Assembly (NCBI RefSeq): GCF_905475395.1
Contig: NC_058337.1
Location: 65,864,368 to 65,928,367, forward strand
Direction: 5' to 3'
From: Chrysoperla carnea
Taxonomy: Eukaryota; Arthropoda; Insecta; Neuroptera; Chrysopidae
Length of the DNA stretch: 64,000 nucleotides
Shown here: in pieces, positions 49,401 through 61,400 of the stretch
Layout of the letters: the number at the start of each line of letters is the position of its first letter
Numbering within the stretch: the stretch's first letter is position 1
Notes under the pieces: generated by a model
The model's database searches: none
Told to the model about the DNA's origin: nothing
The model's input: only the letters and a program-made list of their open reading frames with translations
Translations under genes and position numbers: made by a program

Positions 49401-52400
49401 TAATCATTTTGTCCTTTTCTTCCAATGCCGTATTACATTTATTTAATTCCATTTCAAAATTTTTCTGCAACTCAATATAGAATGAACTAGTTTTATTTGA
49501 CTTTCCCAATGCTTCCATTAATTCTGCTTTTTCTTCCTCTAATTGCTGAATACACTTATCCTTATCTTTAAGATCATCTTTACAATCCCATTTAAATGGT
49601 TCAGACGCCATTCTTTTTATTTCATCATCGATTTCAAAAAGTTGAGAACGTGATTGTTTTAAAGTCTCAACTATATTCAAATAACTCTTTGTATAATCCT
49701 TTCGAACATTTTGTGTGGTATTCTGTAATGATATATTTATTTATGATTACGAATAATAAAAGTTGAGATCGCTGATTTTCACGATTTTTTGATGATCACA
49801 AAATAGTTATCTTCTTGTTCTAGCATCCATGAGTAGGATAAATGAGATAACGGACAATTTTCCACTGAAAAGGCCATTCAAAAAACAAAAATAAGATGTA
49901 TAAAGCAGACCAAAAATCTTCCCTTGTTAGTAAATGGTTCCTACAAGACTTTATATATACCTGTACTAAAATAGGTTACTAGCGTTTACTTACTTTGATA
50001 TAGTCAAAGATATGAAAAATTTGAAATATTTTTAACATCAATGTTAGATATCAATATATAATCCACTGAGCGGAATCGAAACTATGATACAAGCAGGGCT
50101 ATCAGGTGGTTGATAGCTTTACTTCCAAAAGTAAAACTAAAAGACATTATATATGGAAAAAATGTACAAGTATAATCTTCCAGATAGCTCAGTTGGTAAA
50201 AGCGCTATTCCGGAATTCTATAGGACATTAAATTTCGATTTTTTCTCCAATTTCCTAGATAAGTTTTGAATTATATAAAAACTTATTTCGACTACCATGC
50301 CGTAATAATCAATATGAATTAGCTAATCGTAATTACTCTTATGGATAGCATATGTTAGTCGTTCCTACGTTGTTACTCTCCTCTAGACCAAAACATTCTG
50401 ATCGGGTCAAAATCTGGGTACGTCCATGAACATCGTATTATAAAAAGCACCTACTGGGGAGAAAATATGACCTTAGTGATAATTTTTTTTCTTTTCATAT
50501 TTTAAAATCCAGCCAATCGAGTGTTCTCATTAATGGTAAGAAAAGAGAGAATTTGGAATAAAAATTAGAGCAAATTGTTTGAAGTTATTGGTAAGTTTTA
50601 GTACAAGAATCTTAATCCTCCTTCCATAAATTACTATCTGAAAAACACGCCTCAAATCGAATCAAATTCTGAGAAAATTTGTTTCATTTTGTTGATAAGC
50701 TCGCTCGCTGTATATTATACACTACTATATAGATTACAATCTTTATTGACATTTTGAATGCACCCTCCAAAATCGTGAAAATCGGAAGCGTACAGAATTA
50801 ATTACTTGATTTTCATATAATTCAGCAAATTCTTTGATATGATCTTGTAATTGGCTTATTAGAGCATTCTGATAGTTGACATGACTTCTGTAACTTTCTA
50901 AACCATTATTCATCAAACTATAAACTCTCATTAATCGAGTTAACTCAATTTTTAAATCCTGAATTTCATTTAATGATAGTTTCTCTTCTCTTGTCAAACA
51001 ACAAGGACCTACTTCTGTTGTTTGTGAAACTGACTTTTCATCAAGATTTGCTTGCTGTAAGCGTTCAAATTTTTTTAATAATTTATCAAAACTTAATTTA
51101 ATTTCTTCAGATTCTTTAATTTTCTCAAACAATCGTTTATTATAATCGTTCACTTCAATTTTATGTTGTTTTAAAAATTTATTTAAATCGTTTTCGTAAG
51201 AGTTTTTCAATGTTTCAATCAATTGTTGATTATTATTTAATTCATCACGTAAATCTTTTAGTTGATTTTGTAAATTGTTAATTGTATTCAGTTGTAATGA
51301 GTTTGTACTTTCTACATGGTTAATTTTTCGTTCAAGTTCATAATTTGTCGATTGTAATTGTTGGAATTTTAACATCCATTCATTTTCTCTACTTTTGCAC
51401 TGATCTTCAGTGGTGCCCACAAATTTTGCAAGAATTTCACTCTTTGCTTGTAATTCATCTTGCAACTGTTTTTTCTCCGTAATTTCATTCGCTAAATTAG
51501 GGCAAAAATTAGGAGTGTTCTTGAAGAATAGAACAAAATTTCCAATGTGCGCAAAGCTCAAACATTCTTAATTTCGGCGATTTAACATACTTGTTTTAAA
51601 AGAGGTCATTTGAAAATTAATTCCTGCTATGAGCCCATAATATTTATTTATTAAAATGGAATTTAAAATGGAGTTCAAGATTCTGATTTTAAATCAAATA
51701 CATTTTCAGATAACGTTTTTTAAACCAAGTAATTTTTATTTGAAACATTTTTCCTGAAAAACGGTTGATTGTTTAGAAATATAGCTCCTAGATTAAATAT
51801 GCCGAAATTTAAAACTGTTGAACTTTATGCTATTGAATTTTCTGTTCTATTTTTATCAAATTTCCTTTCAATCCTTTTAATTATTAATAAAATATTTTTA
51901 ATATGCAATTTTAGAAAGTTTAAGAATTAGGTCACTAATTAGCGTGTTTATCGAAATGGCCTTCCTAATTTATTAATTTCCTAATACATTTAATTTTGAT
52001 AGACCAATATCTAATGAATCGTTATTCTGAACTAAGTCTCCCTATTAGTCTAGTGCACTTAGATAAATCGTAGAGGGGTTACCCAAGGTTTTGACACTAG
52101 ATTTTTTTATTCTTTCATTCGTTAGGGGATTGTATGGAGACTTAAATCTGAATTTGATTATTCAGGATGTTAACCCTTTCACCGCCATCTAATTTGTTAT
52201 ATCTATCACTTAAATTGGTTGATTTGTAGCCGACCAATCCAAGCCCAAAGTCAAACTTTAAATATTTTCATCCGCGCTCGGAGTTCCATGTATGGTGCAT
52301 GTTTTATGAATAACGATGCAATTGTTATATCCGATTATAAATATTTTTATTGTCATTATATTACGAAGAGTCCGAAATATTAGAATTACTCTGACTTTTT

Positions 52401-55400
52401 GTCAAATTAAAAGCTATTCCGAGTTTTTGAAAAATTTTGAACTTTGAACGCGAATAACTTTTTTTTTCTATCAATCGTAGCGTGTAGTTTCACATAAATT
52501 AATTTAAAGTAAAACGCAGACAAGTCCAACGACATCAAAATTATCAAATTGAAATGAATAGAATGCAAGATACAGGCCAAAACGCAAAAAAGGCATTGTC
52601 CAAGATGGCGGCGAAAGGATTTGGGTCAATCCGTAAGTACACTGGAGTATATTTAATTTTTTAATCTATGTGAGGTCAGTTATTTAAGCATAATTGAAGC
52701 TAATTTTAAAATATAAAAAATTTACGCTTATACCCAATTGTTGTTCTTTATAAGCAAGCGTTTTCTGTAAATTTTCAATACATTTTTCGTTTTCATTAAT
52801 TTGATTCTTGCATTGATTGACAACGTATTGGCATTGTGTCATTAACTCATTATCAGCATGATAATGTGACAAAATTAATTGCTCTATGATTTTATCTTTT
52901 TCGTTTAAATGTAATTTTAAGTCAACTAATTCATTATTAATCGATTGATAATATGCGTTTGAGGTATTGTTTATTGATTGTAATTCTTTTATCAAATTCT
53001 CATTTTGTGAATTTAATTTGTATAAGTTATCAATTTCTTTTAAATGTTTTATAGTGATTTTTTCTAAGCAATTTTTATTGTTTATCACTAAGCTTTCCAC
53101 TATTTCATCTTTTTTCTTTAATTCCGCCTACAATTTGGCAATAATCAAGTTTAGTTTCCCCAAGAAATACACCAACTAGGTATCATAAATTACTTAGAAA
53201 CCATACAGAAAAATTAAGAAAGAGGATTTAAAGAAGAATTGAGATTATGACCACAGCTCTAAAAGTGTGGCCAAATTATATTGATAGTAATAAGCTACGG
53301 CGGCGTTACCTCCTTCTCCATTTTGCAACAAACCCCAATAGCTTTTTAAAAATTACTATATAGGTTGAATTACATCAATACAGGATAATAGGAATAAATT
53401 TTTTCAAAAATCTTTTCTTACAACGAGTGTAAGAGTTTTTTAGGGTTATTTAGTGGAATAATTAGCTACGACATAGTCCGTAACTTGAAAATGAAAAAAA
53501 AAATTGATAAAATTTGAATATATATAATAACGGTATATATTTATACTCCAGAAAACGTGTCTTAATCCTCTAAATTCTTTCCTATAGCTTCGATTGATCT
53601 GAAAATTTGAGATTAAGCTGTGTTCACCCTTTAGATCAAAAGTTATATGGTGCCTAGTGGTGCTTTTGTCCAGTAGGTGGTAACCACTCCTTAAAGGAAT
53701 GGAAAAATATATGCCGAAAATGGTAACGGGAATCGATAGAGCGATGAAATCTAAGCAAAAAATGCCACTTAGGTATATTTCGAAAAGTCGATACCTTCCG
53801 AGTTATTGGCTATTGAAATTCGGAATATTTATCGTTAAATAACTGAAAAATTTTACGTTTTTTTAAAAAAGTATGCAAAGTCATGCACTTTTTAAAGTAC
53901 TATAAAAAACCTTGAAAATGAAAAAAGTTTCAAGTCATTTGCACGAAACTTAACGGAGTTATAATGAAAAGAAAGTTTTTCGTACCTTTTTTATGTTTTA
54001 TTCAGCATCAAACTGATGATTCTATCACGGGAACCAAAATTAATGCTTGTTGCTTTCCAATTTACTTTATTTAGGTACTGGCAACATGCTCAAAAATTTC
54101 TAACTAGCCAATAACTAAGTATTGACTTTTCGAAATATACTTAAATGACACTTTTTGCTTAGATTTTATCGATTTTCCTTGCCATTTTCAATATACACTT
54201 TTCCACCCCTTAGAAGAGTTGGCTACCACACCCTGGGCAAAAGCACCACTAGACCCTATATAAAATTTGATCTAGAGGGTGAACACAACTTAATCCCAAA
54301 TTTCGTCTTTTTTCTCCTCGTTTATTGAAGTATTAATTAAATCTAAGTAATTTAAGCCCATCTTGATAGTGAATTTCTTATAAAGTTTTTATACAACCTG
54401 CAATTCTTTTATTTCGTATTCCATTTGATCAATTTTATTTAAATTAGTTTGATTCTTTTCATTTGAATGTTTTAATTTTTTTTCGTAATCCTTATTTAAT
54501 AATTTACATTTTTGAAATTTTTCTAAGTATTCATTTGTTAAGTTCTTCACATATTTTTCGTGCTCCTTTGTCATTTCTTTAATAAAATTATCTTTTTCCT
54601 CAACTAATTTCAAAATTTCACTAACATTTTTCGTTAAATCAACAGTTTGTTGTAAATTCTCAACAATTTTATTTTTCGCATTTAATTTTTCTTCATATTG
54701 AACGAGTTCATTTAATGCGGATTCTAATTCATTTTTTAAAAGCAGTTGTTCCCTTTTATATTGTTCAATAATTAAATTCCTTTCGTTTAATTGTAATCGC
54801 AGTAAAAACAATTCTTCGGTATTCGATTTTAATAATTTTTCTTTATCACATAATTTATTTTGTAAGTGTTTTAATATTGAATCTAAATCATTTAGCTCAT
54901 GTTGTGATTTAGATTCAATTACATCGTAATTTCGATGTATTTCACTGATAATATTTATATATTTATTATTCATTTTATCGAGTTTTAACTGTCGCTTGAT
55001 TACCTCCTGTTTTAATGCCATAATCTCTGCATTTAGCGATTCAATTTTTGAATTTTGATTAACAATCGTTGTATTAATAATTTTTGCACTTTCTTCGTGT
55101 TTTTTTAAATCATCTCGATATTTTGAAATCTCTTTGCCAAATAATTGACCTTTATCAATTAAATATTTATCATTATTTGTTGTTAGTTCGCAAATTAATT
55201 GAGTTTTTTCTTCAATTATTTTTTGTAATTTTAAATAATCTTCATGTAATTTTTTATATGAAAATTCAACCTTTTTAAATGTTTCTCTACATTCATCGAT
55301 TATTTGATTTTTTTCTGAAATATCACGTTCGAATTGACTGACCATATTATGATATTTCGCTTCCATTTCCATTAACACTGATGCATGTTTTGCAGATGAA

Positions 55401-58400
55401 TCTTTAATTTGATTTTCTTTGTGTGCAATAGCTTCACATAAATCGTTCATGGTTGTAGAGTATTCATCGAATTTTCGTGCTAATGTAGCTTTCAAATCTT
55501 TGATTAATTGCTCTTTTTCTTTTAAATTTCGTTGATGGTTTTCAATCTCAATTTTGTTCTCAGTGTCTATAATATTTAATTGAGTTCTTAAATTATGTAT
55601 AAGAAGATCTTTATCGATTATTTTTTTGGATGCGTTTTGTAGCTCATTCTCTAAACACGTGCATTTTTTATTAAAATTGTCTTCTAAACATCTACACTTG
55701 TTATTACATTCTTCTTGTAAGTTGACAATTCGTTCTTTCAACTCTTTTATTGTTTCTTTCATATTTAAATTTTCTTCATTTAAACTATTTATGCATTCAC
55801 GATTATCATCTTCAAGGCATGCACACTTTTTATTAAATTCATCTTCTAATATGGCCATTTTCTCAATATGAGCTTTTATTGTTTCTTTTAGTTTTACATT
55901 TTCTTCGGTTAAATTTTTGGTACACACCCTATTTTCGTCTTCTAGGCTTGAATACTTTTGATTATATTCATCTTGTAATTTCATATACCTAGCAAATTAT
56001 TATTATATAACTAAGTGAAGAAAAAGTCATGTTTGGAAAAAATCTGATATAGGTTTTATGTGTAGGTTTTCAACCTCGTGCAATCACGAACGAGATTGCC
56101 ATTAACTTATCTTTAAGACTAAGTAATATCTTTAATTTTTTTCTATTGGAACTGGTAGGGGTCATTAAAAAAAATTTATGCCCAAAAATGATTGTACCAA
56201 ATTACTATGTCTTCGAGATACAAGGTTTTGAAATTTTGGAAAAAAATAAACATCTAAAGGTTGAATGAGGTTTTACAACAAATATTTTAAAGTTGACAAT
56301 GAATGTTCCAAAATGGTTCATTTTCGAGATACAGTGTGTTGAAGTTTGTGAAAACAAATACATTTTAAGTAATACTTAAAAAATAAATCAATCGATTTAA
56401 CTCAAATATCCAGTTTATTACAAACTAGGCACCTTTTCGATCTATTTAGTTTAACATAATAATTTAGTTTATTTTAATAATTTCATAGCATTGAAATAAA
56501 ATTACTCTATTTAACGCTCTGAAATTACTGCATTTAACTGTAATGCATCCAAAATATGCCAAATTAGCAACAAACAGAAAATTATATTATCATCTGATTT
56601 ATTTTTGATATATTTTAAAAAATAGATTGGATTTTACAAAATTTAACACCACCATTTCAAAAAAAGCATTTTAGTACCTACATTTTTAGGCATAAAATAT
56701 TGCATTTTGAGGGCCCCTACAATTGCAAGAAGCTATCAAAAAACGAAACATTTTGGAACCTAAATTTTTTGTGCTTAAAATATTTGTTTTGCGTTAACCT
56801 ACTTGTTTTTTTACTGTACCCTAGCAGAATGTTTTTGGAAAATACACGAATTTAGATTTTTAAGTTTCACAACCTAACAACCCCTGATCATACCAAACAA
56901 ATAAAAGCACGAATTGAATTTACTGGACAAACCCTTCTTTCAGATCATCAATTGTCTTTTTAAGATTTGAATTTTCGTCGGTTAACTTTTCTACACAAAC
57001 TCGCTTATCATCTTCAAGACATGAACACCTTTCATTAAAGTTATTTTGTAATTTAACAGCCCATTCTCTCAAATTATTTACTGTTTCTTTTAACATTGAA
57101 TTATCCTCTGCTAATTTTTGTGCACATTCTCGATTATCATGTAATTCTTTTTCAACACATTGCAACGATTCCAATTTTTGAATCGATTTTTGTTGGTTTC
57201 GTAATTTCTCAAGTAATTGTTGTTCGATTTGTTGACGGTGCTCCAATTCTTTTCTTATAAATGAAATACCACTTTCTAATCTTCTATTTCTTAATAGTTC
57301 GTTTTCTATTCTACACTCAAGCTTTGTTACCTTTACAATAAATTAGTATTAATAAAAAAACTCTCAATCTAATTTTACCAAAATTATTGTGTCTTTTTTT
57401 AGAAGTGGGTCATTTTAAATAAAATCGTTTTTCTATACAACAGCGATCAGTTTCTAAACGTAATGTTAATCGAACAAAGAATGTCGCTTATGTTGAAATA
57501 TTGAACCATTAGGCTTAGCGCAAGTTGGGAAGCAACTTGCTGTGGTGATGTGCGCAGTTTTATATCAATTTTTTCTATGTGTAATCCATAGTTTTAGTAT
57601 GCTAATTGACAGTCAATTCTCTTAGGCTCTTTCAAAATCTAGCTTGGTGAGGCAATTGGTGAGAAGAGGTAGCGTAACAAGTTTTATGTAGATGGAGGTC
57701 AGTGGGTTACGCAGGTATCTGTACTGTGGGTTCTGTATAGTAGTGAGCTGTAACAGTGTGTAGGCTGTGACAATAAAAACTATCGACATACAAACTGCGT
57801 TATCTCACTATACAGAACAAACAGTACATAAACCTGTGTTACCCACGGACCTCTATCTATATAAAACTGCGTCACGTCAACTTACCAAGCTGCAACTCAA
57901 TTTGTGCTCCGCCTTGCGTTTTGGTAAAGTCAAAAAAAATTTTGTGTCAGTGTATAATCCATAGAAAAAATTTAGATTTAACCATACTTTGGAATAACAA
58001 TTGTTTTATTTTGATTAATTTAAACTGATAGTGTATTCCTAACAGCACTTTGATTTATATTTATAATATCATGCGTAAAGAAACAAATTTAATTGCAAAA
58101 AAAAAACAAAAAAAAAAAAACTATGCAAATTTTTGTTTTTAATTAAGCAAAGAAATAAATTTTACTTACAGTCGATGAAACTTTTTCCATATCTTCGTAA
58201 TATTTTTGTTTTTCTTCAGAAAGTTGTTTACGCAATAAACTAATTGTCTCGTTGCATACTTGTGAATTTTTTTGCATTTCACTAATCTCTGAAAATTTAT
58301 GGGTTAAACATTGTCTCAACCACTCCGCTTTTTCTTGTATGGTTTCATATGTTTGTTTACAATCACACATTTCCGAAACAGTTTTATCAATTAAGTTTTC

Positions 58401-61400
58401 ATAAATACATTGTTTTTCATATGTTTTAGTACAATGATCTTGTAATTGTGTTATTTTATCCATTAATTCTTGGTTACATGCTTCCAATTTTTGCATTTGA
58501 GTGATTTTATCCGTTAGATCATTGTTAACCGTTTCCAACCTTTCTTGTAATTGTGTAATTTTGTCCGTTAAACTTTTGTTGACTGTTTCCAGTCTTGTTA
58601 TGTTGCATTCTTTTGTTAATAATTGAGTTCTCACACAATTAACCTAAGAAGGGAATTTTGGTTTATTGGTAGGTCTTTTTAACACTTGTCTTTAAATGTA
58701 ATTTATGAACAACGACAAACCAATTACAGTATAATTTAATTAAATTGGCTTAGGAGATTGAAAAGCGTGTCTCTCTTATTTTAGAATTTGTATAAATTAA
58801 CATTCTAAAATGCGCGTCGACATTTACGTTATTCCAATGGAAAGATAAGAATAGTGATTAAAATAAAATCCTTAACGTATTACAAAGAATTGAAGAAAAA
58901 TATGTCACAGGCAGCATTTAAGAAAGACTCTGAAGGTAAAGCCTTAGAAGCAAAGAATTTGACACAAATAATACTGAAAATACTCGAAAACCTAAGAGGG
59001 TACAAAATCTTAGGGTTTTTAACAAAACCAATGAACTGTTTAAACATGTACGAGCATCAGGGCAATTTTGGATAAAAGGCTTGATTTTTGAAATATGAAG
59101 TTGGACGAAGTCTAAATAAGTTCTGAAAGTTTTAGGGGGATTGCCCGATTATTTAAATAAATAAATGACTTCAAAAGTAGGCATAGTTAACATTGGTTTT
59201 ATGGGAAATTGAAAAAAAAAAAGCTATTTAAATTAAAGTTAAAACCTAAATAAATTATTGAGAAAAAAAAAATTGTGCCGGATTAATTAAGGATGTATCA
59301 GCACGGTAGGGGGGACACAAATTAAAAAATTTTTTTTTTTCAATTTTGATGGTGAATTATGTTATAACTTTTGACAATATAAAACGAAAAGTAAGAATAA
59401 ATTTTTCGATATCTGGAGTAATTTTCAAAATATCGAAAATTAAAAATTTTTATTTAATTATTTAGCTTTCGAAAACCAAAGCAGTTATCCAAAAATTTTA
59501 TTCTTATTTTTCGTCTACATTCATGAAGTTATGACAAAATTCATCATCGAAGTTGAAAATAAGGTACAAATAATTTCAACCACACAAGTCTAAACTTGCC
59601 TTGGCGCTCATACTACCTTAGAGGCCAGAAATAATTTTAATAACTTTGAAAAATTGGATGCATATTTTCAAATCTTCTAGAGAAGTTAAACAATGAGGCG
59701 TCATCGATATTCATAGACATATAAATAGCAACGTTGGGAAATACTTTTGTTCAAAACTATAAGGAAGGACTCATAATCCGAACACTGTGAAGAGATAAAC
59801 AAAAATGAAACTACAGCTATTCTTTTTATATATACTTTTGGAGACATGGCAAGAAACTGAGCGGCCGACGGGAAATCTCTATAAATGGAAGATAAGAAAT
59901 ATTCAAAAATGTATAAGCCGATTACTTTTTAATAATTTAGATTATTCTAACGGATTTCTTTAATATAGGATAAGAAATTTCTTGCTATTGAATTGCATGA
60001 TGGTGACCGATTTCGCTTAACGAAAGATATGTAAAAACTATTTCTAGTATTATTGGCGGAAAATTTGAGGAGCCATTGCATGACCATAATCGAATGTTTC
60101 TAATTTTACACTAAAACATAAAAGTCGATTTTAATTCTTATATTAATTGATTTCCAGTATACACACATGCAGCAAAATCTGATGGCCATAAGGTCTACAA
60201 GTCACTAAATACTAGAAAATAATAATACAAAAACCTACAAGCGGCCAAAGAGTTGAGATGAAGCCAAACTTTTTTCCTTGTCATGTATTTGTACCTTTGT
60301 AAGTCTTATGCTCATCGGTTTCCGCTGCAGGAAACGACACTTATCGATTAGATTAGGTTTCCATAGTGTAATTATAATCGACTGAAATCTGTCAGCATCT
60401 TTTAGTCTATATATGCCACTTCTATATCCGTAATTTAAAACATATCCAAAAATATACCTCCAATTCCTTTTCTTTCAAAAGTGTTTCTAGATTTTCAATA
60501 CACTGGGTAGAGGTGGTTTCATCTGTATTTGCCTTATTTGTAAACTCAGCAAGTTCTAATTTCAAACACTCTATACATTTTTCCATTTCTAGTATTGTGG
60601 ACGAGAGGGTACAATTTTTTGCCTCTAAATCATCTGTATACGTGTCATGTTTCTAAAATAATGTATAAAAAAATTAACGAGTTTTAGAGAGTACACACGT
60701 TTCCTAATTAAAAGTAAGAAATAAACTTTTCTTCAGCAAAATCCAATATTCTCAAATATACATATTTTTGTGATTAATCGTCTCAAAATAATATATTTTT
60801 TTAAGTTTGACTTGTTTAAAATCGTTGCCGCGAGCGAATGACCGAGTTATATTACACAGTTTGATATCATTTTTACCACGCAGAACAATAGTACAGAATT
60901 GTTGTATTTTGTCTTTGATAAAAATAACAAATAATTCAGTTAAATCTCGTTTGCATGTGTCACAAAATAGGTTTTGCTGAAGAAGCTTGCTTAATTATGG
61001 TTTTCTTTTAGCTAAATCCTTAATATACGGTGGGATCCAAAAATTAAATTAAAAGTAAAAAACATATGAATACCAATAAATCCTGTAAATATTGCAAATA
61101 TGTTTTAGTTTCAGCCATTTCGTTTGATAATTCATCATATAATTTTAAAAAAGTTTCCTAAAAAATATAATAAATAAACACAATTTAATCGTTAAAAACG
61201 AAAAAAAAAAGTTTATTATTAAAAGTTAAATCTACAAATATGTCGTACTCGAGTTAATATTCCATTATCGGTGATTTTTCGTAAATTCATATTTTCATCT
61301 TGTAACCTTTGGATTTCTTTATAATATTCATCGCATTTGCAATCCTGTAAAAATCAGAATGTTTAAAAATAAATTACAATCATATATCATTTAAATTTTT

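Noticed and set aside
56000..56880. Possible fold-back in the intron at 55989-56923
   Set aside because: Recurrent phrases such as TTCGAGATACA and AAAATTTTGGAA are present, but I could not align clear inverted arms.
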